Origin: Candidatus Eremiobacteraceae bacterium
Lineage (GTDB): Bacteria; Vulcanimicrobiota; Vulcanimicrobiia; Eremiobacterales; Eremiobacteraceae
Length of the DNA stretch: 64,000 nucleotides
Direction of reading: 5' to 3'
Assembly: GCA_035295225.1 (NCBI GenBank)
Contig: DATGJI010000042.1
Span: forward strand, 1 to 64,000
The notes under the pieces were generated by a model. That model was not told where the DNA came from, did not search any database, and was given only the letters and a program-made list of their open reading frames with translations. Position numbers and translations under genes: made by a program. Shown in pieces: positions 32,000 to 39,891 of the stretch. The stretch's first letter is position 1. Every line of letters begins with the position of its first letter.

Positions 32000-32965
32000 T
32001 CATGAGCGCTCGTGGACTCGCACGCAGTCTTCCGGCCGTTTGTCAACGCGCAGACCGAGATACACCGGCTGCCGCAGCACGTTGTCGCGCGTCCATTCGC
32101 CGAATTTCACTTCCGCCACTAATTTGGGCCGCATCCAGTGCACGGGCGAATTCACGGCCGGGATGACACGAAACGGACAGCGTTTTGTCTCGAGGCGGGC
32201 CATCTTTTCGTGGAGTCCAGCCAGGGCGTTCTCATCAAACCCGGTTCCCGCGTGACCGGCGTACACTAGTTCACCGCGGTCATGGATGCCCAACAATATC
32301 GATCCGAAATGACTTCGGCCACCGCGGGGTTCGGTCCAACCACAGATCACGAATTCCTGGCTATCGGTCACTTTGATTTTGAGCCACTCGCGCGTCCGCC
32401 CGGCGTGATATTGCGAGGCGCGGCGCTTCGCGATGATGCCTTCGATGCCTTGACTGCGCGCCTTTTCGAACAGCCGGATACCTCTGCCGGTCACGTGCGC
32501 TGAAAACGCGATGCGCGAATTTCCGCGGACGATCGCCTTCTTCAGGAGGTCCTTGCGCACTTCGAGCGGTTGTTTACGCACGTCATGTGCGCCCATCGAG
32601 AGAACGTCAAATGCCATGAACTTGATCTGAACAGCGCCGTTCTCGGACGCGCGCAATCGGTTGATGCGGGGTTGAAGACGCTGGAACGACGAGCGCCCTT
32701 TTCGATCGAGACTGACGATTTCGCCGTCTACGACGATGGGCAGCAGACTGAACGCCTTCCGAAGTTCGACGAGTTCCGGAAACGCCCGCGTGAGCTCTTG
32801 TCCGGTTCGCGAGCTCGCCGTCACATCACGGTGCGTCACCACGCAGATCGCGCGGACGCCATCCCACTTCGTCTCGAACAACCAATCGGGCGAGTCGAAC
32901 GGCCGCTCGACGGCGGTCGGCAACATCGGCGCGTATCTGTCGCGCGCGCTCGGCGGGCGTTTCAC
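32000..32965 (-). CDS. ATP-dependent DNA ligase (LigD ligase-domain type, stand-alone)
   Basis: 321 residues. Nucleotidyltransferase motif I with the adenylated lysine is in FETKWDGVRAIC, motif III in FMAFDVLS, motif IV in GIEGIIAKRRA and motif V in REWLKIKVTD. The C-terminal OB-fold is complete, ending RPEDCVRVHERS. Together with the separate PE, POL and Ku genes it would supply the sealing activity for end joining. The same C-terminal domain is present as a remnant at 28515. Confidence 0.94.
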   Translation of the reverse strand: MKRPPSARDRYAPMLPTAVERPFDSPDWLFETKWDGVRAICVVTHRDVTASSRTGQELTRAFPELVELRKAFSLLPIVVDGEIVSLDRKGRSSFQRLQPRINRLRASENGAVQIKFMAFDVLSMGAHDVRKQPLEVRKDLLKKAIVRGNSRIAFSAHVTGRGIRLFEKARSQGIEGIIAKRRASQYHAGRTREWLKIKVTDSQEFVICGWTEPRGGRSHFGSILLGIHDRGELVYAGHAGTGFDENALAGLHEKMARLETKRCPFRVIPAVNSPVHWMRPKLVAEVKFGEWTRDNVLRQPVYLGLRVDKRPEDCVRVHERS

Positions 32966-32994
32966 TACGGCCGACGATTCGAACTCGAGATGGA

Positions 32995-33357
32995 TTATCC
33001 GTCAGGCGCGGCGTCGCTGCCGATACCAGGCCAGTCAAAGACGCCGATTCGCCGATTCCAACCGACGCCTGCGGCGGCGCCCTCCATGGAGGCCAAAACG
33101 GTCGGCAGGACCACGATATCACCGTCGCTCAGCTGCGCGATATCGATCAGCTCGCGCTCCTGTAATTCTTGGAGTGCGGCTGCCATCGCGTTGCCCGCGA
33201 CCGACGTGCGCATGTGACCGTCTTCCCAGGCGTGTGCGATGCAATCTTCCAGCAGCACGGCTGCGGCAGCGCTGAGGCCGCTCGCCGCTGCGAAGCGTTC
33301 GACGTTGTGGCGCGCCGATTCGGGCGAATTTGCGATGTAGACGTGAAAACTGCTCAT
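32995..33357 (-). CDS. Hypothetical cytoplasmic protein, 120 residues
   Basis: Starts MSSFHVYIANSPESARHNVE and is mostly helical (LSAAAAVLLEDCIAHAWEDG, AMAAALQELQERELIDIAQL), with a beta-rich C-terminus (DIVVLPTV, IGVFDWPGI). No family recognised. AGAGGCACC precedes the ATG at 33357. It lies 29 bases upstream of the ligase gene on the same strand, so it may be its operon partner. Confidence 0.65.
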   Translation of the reverse strand: MSSFHVYIANSPESARHNVERFAAASGLSAAAAVLLEDCIAHAWEDGHMRTSVAGNAMAAALQELQERELIDIAQLSDGDIVVLPTVLASMEGAAAGVGWNRRIGVFDWPGIGSDAAPDG

Positions 33358-33448
33358 GGGTGCCTCTGCCGTCCTCGTACCCATGAAGAACACGATTGAA
33401 CGCCGGACTTCACGGGAACGAGGCTGACAGGGTAAACCGGGCGAGGCG

Positions 33449-33473
33449 CGAGGGCAAGCGGCGCTTGCCCTCG
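33449..33473. repeat. GGGCAAGC palindrome (repeat family B)
   Basis: Stem CGAGGGCAAGC / GCTTGCCCTCG (11 bp) with loop GGC, between the hypothetical gene's start and the end of the GloVer gene. Same core as 4595-4613 and 62133-62151. Confidence 0.82.
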
Positions 33474-33486
33474 TTCGGCTGCGGGA

Positions 33487-34719
33487 TCACGGTTTGATTC
33501 TGAAGATCACGCCCTGGCCGGATGGACCTCCGGCGACGGTCGATGCGAGATACCATCCGTTCGGCGCCAGAGACAGACCGTAGTATGGGTTCATACCGTC
33601 GCCGATCGCGCCAAAACGGTGCAAGACGGTCTCCACATGCGAGGCGTCGCTGATCTTGAAAACGGTGCCGCACGAGCAGCCGCTGTTGCCGCCGGCGGAC
33701 GTCGTACCGAGCAGATCGCCCGCACCGTCGAAGACGAGCGTGCTCGTCGGCGAGCCGCCGTCCATGCCGCCCGTGAAGCTGTAGATCACGTGCTCTTTCC
33801 AAGTGCGCATGCCGGCCGGACTGAGTTCGAAGACAGATCCGGCGCCTTTTGTGCCGCCGTAGTACGTCGTGCCGAAAAGGTCGCCGCTCGCGTCGGCGAG
33901 CAGACCGCCATACGCGAAACCCGCATCCGGCATGCCCTTGAACGCATACAGCGTCGTGAGGTCGTACGTACCGCCCGATTCCGGCGCGAGTTTGTATACC
34001 GTTCCGGCTGAATGCGCACCGCCAAGCTCCGTCACTCCGTAGATGGTATTCGAGTTGTCGATGAGGAGGGCACCGAGCGATCCGACACCGCCGTCCGCGC
34101 CGCCGGTGAACGCATGAATGACATTGAAGTGCCACGATCCGGCGGAGTGCGTGAGTCGATAGACCACGCCTTGTGAGTACGCTCCGCCATCCGGCGTCGT
34201 TCCGTACAGCCGGCCCTGCTTATCGAACGAGACGGCGCCGCCGGGGCCGAAACCATCGTTGCCGCCCGTGAAGTTATAGAGCACCCGCTCGCCCGCCGGC
34301 GTCAACTCATAGACTACTCCGCAACCGTCGCCGGTGCAGGCGCCGCCCGAACCGCCCGCGGTCGTGGTTCCGAAGAGGTCACCCTTGCTATTGAGCGTCA
34401 CGCCGCCATGAGGGTTCTTGCCGTCCGAGCCGCACGTGAAATTATAGAGCACCGACTCCTGCCACGTGGACGGAGACGTTGGGGTGAGTTTGAAGACCAC
34501 GCCGCATCCATACAGCCCGCCGATCACCGCCGTGCCGTACGCATTGCCGCTGGAATCGAAGGTCAAGCCCGTCGCCGCATTCCCGCCGTCGTTACCGCCG
34601 CTGAAACGATAGACGAGCGAATAGGTCCCGGCGGCGGAGGAAGCTCCCGATTGAAGCAGTGCGATCGAGACGGCGATCGCCGCAACGGAAAACGCACCGA
34701 ACCTCTTTGTGAGTCCCAT
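33487..34719 (-). CDS. Secreted GloVer-repeat protein
   Basis: 410 residues. After a signal peptide (GLTKRFGAFSVAAIAVSIAL) there are about eight 40-45-residue repeats of the form LYxFxGGxDGxxPxxxLxxDxxGxLYGTTxxGGxxxxGxVFxL (examples: VLYNFTGGNDGFGPGG, LFGTTYYGGTKGAGSVFEL). This is the choice-of-anchor tandem-repeat GloVer family, a beta-propeller-like surface or secreted protein without known enzyme activity. The start at 34719 keeps the signal peptide; the upstream extension lacks support. Confidence 0.9.
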   Translation of the reverse strand: MGLTKRFGAFSVAAIAVSIALLQSGASSAAGTYSLVYRFSGGNDGGNAATGLTFDSSGNAYGTAVIGGLYGCGVVFKLTPTSPSTWQESVLYNFTCGSDGKNPHGGVTLNSKGDLFGTTTAGGSGGACTGDGCGVVYELTPAGERVLYNFTGGNDGFGPGGAVSFDKQGRLYGTTPDGGAYSQGVVYRLTHSAGSWHFNVIHAFTGGADGGVGSLGALLIDNSNTIYGVTELGGAHSAGTVYKLAPESGGTYDLTTLYAFKGMPDAGFAYGGLLADASGDLFGTTYYGGTKGAGSVFELSPAGMRTWKEHVIYSFTGGMDGGSPTSTLVFDGAGDLLGTTSAGGNSGCSCGTVFKISDASHVETVLHRFGAIGDGMNPYYGLSLAPNGWYLASTVAGGPSGQGVIFRIKP

Positions 34720-34850
34720 AGTTTCTCTCCTCATGACGCTTTTGAAACTCGCTCGGTCTGAGCGCAGAGTTCCTCCAATTCCGACCAAGCCACTTCAACG
34801 GCGCGCAGCGCGGAGCGGGGAAAAAGTCCTAGGACGCCATTTTTCAGTTT

Positions 34851-34889
34851 TAAGCGTTAGTTGACGCTTACGTTCGTATGTGCTAACAT
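34851..34889 (+). promoter_or_regulatory. Promoter with overlapping palindromic operator of the ArsR-AHSA1 genes
   Basis: The inverted repeat TAAGCGT-TAGTTG-ACGCTTA (34851-34870) overlaps a -35 box TTGACG (34861-34866). The -10 box TAACAT (34884-34889) follows after 17 bases. Transcription would start at about the ATG at 34897, which has no Shine-Dalgarno, so the ArsR message is probably leaderless. The palindrome is placed to let the ArsR protein block its own promoter. Confidence 0.7.
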
Positions 34890-34896
34890 ACTATCC

Positions 34897-35265
34897 ATGG
34901 ACGCCGCTATCCGGGCACTCGCAGATCGTCGACGACGGGATATACTCGCGCTCATCGCCGTCCGGGAACTTCCGGCAGGCGAAGTCGCCGCCCATTTCGC
35001 GATCACACGGCCGGCCATCTCGCAACACCTCACCGTGTTGAAGAATGCAGGTCTCGTATCGGAGCGCAGAGCGGGCACGCGCCGCTTCTACCGGGTCAGA
35101 CCTGAAGGGCTTTCGGAGCTGCGAGGCTTTCTCGAGTCGTTCTGGGATGCGAAGCTGCGACGTCTGAAATACGTCATTGAAGCCGATGAGAGGGGTTCAC
35201 GCCGCCATGCCGACAGTCGACACTCGAGCAATCGAACGAGAAATAACCATAAAGGCAAAACCTGA
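34897..35265 (+). CDS. ArsR/SmtB-family transcriptional repressor
   Basis: 122 residues. The winged helix is DRRRRDILALIAVRELPAGE, VAAHFAITRPAISQHLTVLK (recognition helix) and NAGLVSERRAGTRRFYRV (wing). No metal-binding ELCVCDL motif is present, as usual for ArsR proteins paired with AHSA1/SRPBCC proteins. Overlaps the next gene by 59 bases, so both are made together. Autoregulation through the palindrome at 34851-34870 is likely. Confidence 0.9.
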   Translation: MDAAIRALADRRRRDILALIAVRELPAGEVAAHFAITRPAISQHLTVLKNAGLVSERRAGTRRFYRVRPEGLSELRGFLESFWDAKLRRLKYVIEADERGSRRHADSRHSSNRTRNNHKGKT

Positions 35266-35653
35266 GACGATCTTCCCCTATCTGACGGATCCCGCACAGC
35301 TGCAGCGCTGGTTTCCTGTCGAGGCCACGACAGATGTCCGCGTCGGAGGAACCTACCGGCTCGTGATGTCGAAAAGAGATTACATCGCCAGCGGCACGTA
35401 CGTCGAAGTGACGCCGCCCACGAGGTTGGTCTTCACGTTCGGCTGGGAAGGCGACGATCAACCCACGCCCGCCGGATCGAGCACGGTCGAGATCACGCTG
35501 ACGCCTGTCGGTTCGGACACGATCGTGAAGCTCACGCATCGCGGTCTTGGATCAGACGAATCGCGGCAAAACCACGGCGAAGGCTGGGCGAAATATCTCA
35601 AACGGCTGGCGATTGCCGCGACCGGCGGTGATCCAGGCCCGGACGAGATGTGA
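35207..35653 (+). CDS. AHSA1/SRPBCC-domain protein
   Basis: 148 residues of the START-like helix-grip fold: IEREITIKAKPETIFPYLTD, QRWFPVEATTDVRVGGTYRL, VFTFGWEG, TIVKLTHRGL and the GWAKYLKRLA helix at the end. Such proteins bind hydrophobic ligands; the ArsR-AHSA1 pair is a very common bacterial unit of unknown signal. Start placed at 35207; ATG at 35186 is an alternative. Confidence 0.88.
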   Translation: MPTVDTRAIEREITIKAKPETIFPYLTDPAQLQRWFPVEATTDVRVGGTYRLVMSKRDYIASGTYVEVTPPTRLVFTFGWEGDDQPTPAGSSTVEITLTPVGSDTIVKLTHRGLGSDESRQNHGEGWAKYLKRLAIAATGGDPGPDEM

Positions 35654-35673
35654 TCGCTCTCTACAATAAAGAA

Positions 35674-35696
35674 AGGGCCGGCGCGACGCCGGCCCT
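35674..35696. terminator. Bidirectional hairpin terminator
   Basis: A 10-bp stem AGGGCCGGCG/CGCCGGCCCT with a 3-base loop, between convergent AHSA1 and DUF892 genes. It has no long T-run on either side, so its efficiency is uncertain. Confidence 0.7.
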
Positions 35697-35719
35697 CTCG
35701 TTAGACGGGCCGATCCGAC

Positions 35720-36304
35720 TTAGCGGCCGGCTCCGACAGGCTGCCTGCTCTTCTTTCCGTTGCCGTTGCGCGATCGATTGCCGCTCGACACGTCCGCCGA
35801 GTCCTCGCTTTCGGATGCCTCCGGATTCACCGTCTCCGCGATGCCGGTGAGCCGCTCGTCAGTCTCTTTCTCTTCATTGAGCGTTTCTTCAAGCAGCGCG
35901 ACCGCGTCGCTCTCTCCGAGAATTTCCGCATACGTCCGCACCGTGCCGTATGCCGCGATCTCATAGTGCTCAACTCGCTGCGCTGCGGCGATCAGAGCCG
36001 CGTCGCCGACAGGCTCCGGCAGATCCAGCTCGAGCATCTCTTTGCCCTCTGCGATGATGCCCTCCATCCCTTTGCAGCGCTTGCCTTTCGGCGCTTCGTC
36101 GATCTGTTCGAATACCTGCTCGAGCCGCTCGACGTGGCCGCGCGTCTGTTCGAGATGTTCCTCAAATGCCGTCCGGAGTTCTTCATCGACGGCTGCCTTT
36201 GCCATTTTCGGCAACGCTTTTAAGATCTGATTTTCGGCATGATAGAGATCTTTGAGTTCGTCCACCCAGAGATCCCGCAAATTTTGTAACTTCACTTTGC
36301 CCAC
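35720..36304 (-). CDS. DUF892 / YciF-type ferritin-like protein
   Basis: 194 residues. The paired helices NLRDLWVDELKDLYHAENQI, AFEEHLEQTRGHVERLEQVF, RVEHYEIAAYGTVRTYAEIL and LLEETLNEEKETDERLTGIA carry Glu/His residues placed as in the YciE/YciF family, a di-iron four-helix bundle linked to stress. A Ser/Asn/Arg-rich tail follows. The start is uncertain: the GTG at 36304 places the family N-terminus well; the frame is open to 36379. Confidence 0.85.
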   Translation of the reverse strand: MGKVKLQNLRDLWVDELKDLYHAENQILKALPKMAKAAVDEELRTAFEEHLEQTRGHVERLEQVFEQIDEAPKGKRCKGMEGIIAEGKEMLELDLPEPVGDAALIAAAQRVEHYEIAAYGTVRTYAEILGESDAVALLEETLNEEKETDERLTGIAETVNPEASESEDSADVSSGNRSRNGNGKKSRQPVGAGR

Positions 36305-36403
36305 ACTTTCGTCCGGCTCGTTGCAAGCGGCCGGAATGACGACCGCACGGAAGCACATACCCGAGGTGCGTGCGGGCAAACATCGTCCGAACCGCCTGAA
36401 TGA

Positions 36404-37792
36404 CTAGCCGATTTGGCGAGCGCTCGCGCTCATTGCGTAGATGTCGTCGCGAGTCGCGGGTGCCTTGATCGCGCCGCGCGCATCGCGTTTCGCGAGCAGC
36501 ATTTGCACAACGCCCATTCTGCCGACCGCAAATCCGCGCGCCGATCCGGCCATATAGAGCCGCCATGTGTTGTAGGTCGCATCGCCGACCAGCGCGCGAG
36601 CTCGCGCTTCATTGTTTTCGAGCCGTCGGACCCAGTGACGCAAAGTGGTCGCGTAATGCGGCCGCAGATTTTCGATGTCGAGGGTCTCAAAGCCGGCGTT
36701 CGCTGCCGCCGAGGCGGCGCGATCGAGGCGCAAGAGATCGCCATCGGGAAACACATATCGACCGACAAAACCGCGCAGTCCGGACCCTATCGCATGCTCG
36801 ACAAGTCTCCGAAGCCCTGTCGGTTCGGGCGCTTGGCTCACAATGCCGTGGTTGAGGAAGAGACCGCCATCGGCGAGCCCGCGATATGCCGCATTGAAGT
36901 ACTCCCGTAGGCTCGCGGCGCCGACGTGCTCGACCATGCCGACGCTCGCGATCTTGTCAAAGCTGCCGAGCTGCGACAGATCGCGATAGTCGACGAGCTC
37001 GACCGAGCAGACGTTTGCCAGACCTTCGTCGCGGATCCGTGAGCGCGCGTATTCGGCTTGTCGGCTGCTCAGCGTGATACCGACCGCACGCGCTCCGTAC
37101 TCCCGCGCCGCGAAGCGGATCAAACCGCCCCAACCGCAACCGATATCCAAAAAACGGTCGCCTTGCGCCAGCCGCAGTTTGCGCGCGATAAGGTCGAACT
37201 TGCTCTGCTGTGCGACGTCGAGCGTATCCGACGGCGAACGGAAGTACGCACACGAATAGGTCATATCCGAATCGAGCCACAGCGCGTAAAACTCGTTCGA
37301 GACGTTGTAGTGGTACTCGACCGCCGCTCTATCGCGCGCGCGAGAGTGGAGCCTGCCGCGAAGCCGTGCCGGCTCGCGCGCCGCTTTCACGTTCGGCGAT
37401 TGCGCGGACCCTTTCAATCCGATCGCGAGTTGGACGATTCGCGACAGCTCGCGCGCCGAACGGACGGCGCGCGCATCTTCCAGACTCCCGATCGCGCTCT
37501 CCAGATCGCCGTCGACGCGGATGTCTCCGCGCACAAACGCTTCGCCCGCGCGCACATCCGACGCGGCGATGAGGATATCGCGCAAGACGGAGAGATCGCT
37601 CAGGATCAGACTAGCGCGCGGCGACGATCCGCCGTAAAGCATGCTTCCATCCGCGAGGCTGACGTTGGGCGCGTTCTCGATGCCGCAGAAAAGGATGCTC
37701 AGCAGTTCGGACGCGGCGTCGATGCCATCGGACGTCGAGGTCCGGCGCGGGTTGTGTGCGGCTGAATCGTGGTATCGTGCTACATGCGCCAT
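36404..37792 (-). CDS. cfa: Cyclopropane-fatty-acyl-phospholipid synthase
   Basis: 462 residues. VEYHYNVSNEFYALWLD, YSCAYFRSPSDTLDVAQQSK, the SAM-binding FLDIGCGWGGLIRFAAREYG, VGITLSSRQAEYA and SVGMVEHVG are diagnostic of the CFA synthase family, which methylates cis double bonds in membrane phospholipids to cyclopropanes. The C-terminal part (LRHWVRRLENNEARA and TWRLYMAGSARGF) is complete. GAGG 7 bases upstream favours the start at 37792 over two ATGs further upstream. Confidence 0.92.
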   Translation of the reverse strand: MAHVARYHDSAAHNPRRTSTSDGIDAASELLSILFCGIENAPNVSLADGSMLYGGSSPRASLILSDLSVLRDILIAASDVRAGEAFVRGDIRVDGDLESAIGSLEDARAVRSARELSRIVQLAIGLKGSAQSPNVKAAREPARLRGRLHSRARDRAAVEYHYNVSNEFYALWLDSDMTYSCAYFRSPSDTLDVAQQSKFDLIARKLRLAQGDRFLDIGCGWGGLIRFAAREYGARAVGITLSSRQAEYARSRIRDEGLANVCSVELVDYRDLSQLGSFDKIASVGMVEHVGAASLREYFNAAYRGLADGGLFLNHGIVSQAPEPTGLRRLVEHAIGSGLRGFVGRYVFPDGDLLRLDRAASAAANAGFETLDIENLRPHYATTLRHWVRRLENNEARARALVGDATYNTWRLYMAGSARGFAVGRMGVVQMLLAKRDARGAIKAPATRDDIYAMSASARQIG

Positions 37793-37884
37793 AGGGTGCC
37801 TCATCGTGCTTCTCGGGTGTCGCCGAGACTTGCGCAACGAGGTGGGCCCGACCCTCTCTCCCTGGACCTAACTCACCGGTATGT

Positions 37885-39021
37885 CTACGGTTCCTTGCCG
37901 TCGTCCGTCAGGGTCGGAAGGCTCAACGCCGGCAGCGGACCGCTCAAGGGCTGAGGCGCGCTGCGTACGATGCCGGCGATCATATCGCTCCACGCGAGGC
38001 CGAGCGACGGCTGGAGCGTTCCCACGATATGCGTACCGGCCGGCTCTTGCCGGAATTCGACCGGAATTCCGGACGCGTCGAGATATGCTGCGGTGAGCTC
38101 TCCGTAGCGCGCCGGGATGCTGTCATCGAGCTTTCCATTGATGACGTAGACGGGCATATTTTGGAAGTGCCAGAGCACGTCCGCGACGTCGCCGTTCACG
38201 AGCGATCCGGAAATGCACATGATGCCGGCCCAACGGCTCGCGTGGATAGGCCCCACGATGAAGACCGAAAACCCGCCCATCGAATACCCTGCGAGAAATA
38301 TCTTGCGCGGATCAGGATGGAAAGCCGCGACCGCGAGATCGCGAGCTTGATACACTTCTTCCGCTGCGGGCGGCGCAAAATCGTAATTGCCTCGTCCATA
38401 CGGCGCGACGATGATCGTCTGCGTGCTGTCGGCCAGCGCCTTGAATACGGATCCGCCGAGGATCTGCGATTCGGTCTGCGGCCGGCCGTGGAGAAGAACG
38501 ACGAGAGCGGGATGCGGACCGGGCGATGGCGGCACGTAGATCGCCATCGGCTGATACGTCCCGTCAAATTTCGAGACCATGACGCGCTCGACGAGCCCGT
38601 GAGCCGATTCGAGCGGAAGCGGTTTGCCGGATAACGCCTGACTCAGGAAGTCGGTATCCAGCTGTGCCACATTCGCGATCCGCCGATACCAATCGGCCGG
38701 CGGATACCCATCGGGGCGAGAGTCGGTGGTGAGGGCGGTATAGTCGTCGTCGAATCGCTGGCTCAGGTCTGCCGCGCCATTGAGGCCGACGGCGCGAGTC
38801 AGCTGATCGAAGTGGCTTTGCAGCAGCGCGCGCGATTGCTGAACCTCGACGATCGCTGCCTGCTGATCCGACGGCGCGAAGCCGCGATCATCGCTCGCAG
38901 CAGGTGCTGGCGTTGACGACTCCCCGGATGCCGCCGCGAAAGACGAGAGCAGCACGATCATCGCCGTCAACGAAAATGTGCGCATGGCCGTGATGAGATT
39001 GGACGCCGCAGAATTCGACAT
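37885..39021 (-). CDS. Secreted alpha/beta hydrolase (esterase-like)
   Basis: 378 residues. The signal peptide is MRTFSLTAMIVLLSSFAAAS. The body has the oxyanion region LVVLLHGRPQTESQ, the nucleophile in FLAGYSMGGFSVF (G-x-S-x-G), a likely Asp in INGKLDDSIP and a His in AGTHIVGTL, as in PHB depolymerase/feruloyl esterase-like enzymes. The substrate is not evident. Starts at 39021 and 38985 are both possible and neither has a ribosome-binding site. Confidence 0.85.
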   Translation of the reverse strand: MSNSAASNLITAMRTFSLTAMIVLLSSFAAASGESSTPAPAASDDRGFAPSDQQAAIVEVQQSRALLQSHFDQLTRAVGLNGAADLSQRFDDDYTALTTDSRPDGYPPADWYRRIANVAQLDTDFLSQALSGKPLPLESAHGLVERVMVSKFDGTYQPMAIYVPPSPGPHPALVVLLHGRPQTESQILGGSVFKALADSTQTIIVAPYGRGNYDFAPPAAEEVYQARDLAVAAFHPDPRKIFLAGYSMGGFSVFIVGPIHASRWAGIMCISGSLVNGDVADVLWHFQNMPVYVINGKLDDSIPARYGELTAAYLDASGIPVEFRQEPAGTHIVGTLQPSLGLAWSDMIAGIVRSAPQPLSGPLPALSLPTLTDDGKEP

Positions 39022-39168
39022 ACGGAGGCATTCAATCCGCAAGTCGGTCCCTCCCGGATTTTGCCTGCCCAAAGGGGGGAACTGCCGTGGGCTCCAAGTG
39101 CGCGGCGGGACGAAATACGCGGACTATTAATGTTTCGCTTAGATAGCCGGACGGAGGAATCAGTACAG

Positions 39169-39795
39169 ATGACTCGAGTTTCACTTTTTGCCGTTAGCGC
39201 GTGTTTTACGCTTATGCTCGCCGGATGTTCTTCGGGCGGCAGCGGCGGCGCTCAAAGCCAATCAGCCGGGAGCGCATCCGGCGCGATGCTCGCCGCGAGC
39301 GGCACCGAAGTGGATGGTGCATTGCAACAAGAATTGAGTTCCAATAAGAGCAAGGTCGGCGATACCTTTTCGCTGCTCGAACGCGACACGTTCTTCCATA
39401 AGAATCCGCAGCTGAACCAGGCACGTATCGACGGGCACGTGACGAACGTTTCGCCCGCCAGCCCACTGCACAATGCGACGATGACCGTCGTCTTCGATGA
39501 TGTACGATTGAGCGACGGCACGACGATGCCGCTACGTGCGACCATCATCTCGCTGGGAGATTTTGAACCGAAGAGCCACATGCTTCGCAATGCTGGTATC
39601 GTCATCGGTTCAGCAGTCGTCGGTCACATGGTCGCAAAGCACACGGGAAATAAAATGGGAACGCTTGCCGGAGCCGCGGCAGGAGTTGCGCTCGCGTCGT
39701 CACTGAAGTCGAATATCGTGATCAAGCCCGGCGCAATCATCCGCCTGAGGCTGACGGAAGATCTGATGCGTTCCCCAGCGCCGGCGTCGACGTAG
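39169..39795 (+). CDS. Lipoprotein with glycine-zipper-like C-terminus
   Basis: 208 residues. Lipobox LMLAGCSSGG. A Gly/Ser-rich linker is followed by a beta domain (GDTFSLLERDTFF, IDGHVTNVSPASP, TVVFDDVRLSDGT), then a Gly/Ala hydrophobic stretch (AGIVIGSAVVGHMVAKH, GTLAGAAAGVALAS). No family name. GGAGGAA lies 12 bases upstream. The gene is divergent from the hydrolase. Confidence 0.8.
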   Translation: MTRVSLFAVSACFTLMLAGCSSGGSGGAQSQSAGSASGAMLAASGTEVDGALQQELSSNKSKVGDTFSLLERDTFFHKNPQLNQARIDGHVTNVSPASPLHNATMTVVFDDVRLSDGTTMPLRATIISLGDFEPKSHMLRNAGIVIGSAVVGHMVAKHTGNKMGTLAGAAAGVALASSLKSNIVIKPGAIIRLRLTEDLMRSPAPAST

Positions 39796-39819
39796 TTCCC
39801 GGCCTCGCGAACGTAGGGC

Positions 39820-39876
39820 GGGGCCGACGAGTGTCGGCCCCTTCAACCGGCTAGCGCGCGCCGACGAGCGTCGGCC
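39820..39876. repeat. Two GGGGCCGAC palindromes (repeat family A)
   Basis: GGGGCCGAC-GAGT-GTCGGCCCC (39820-39841) and GCCGAC-GAGC-GTCGGC (39860-39875), between convergent lipoprotein genes. Same core as the arrays at 21043-21323 and 47282-47460 but with different loops. Confidence 0.85.
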
Positions 39877-39891
39877 CGTTCGCCGGTCCGC

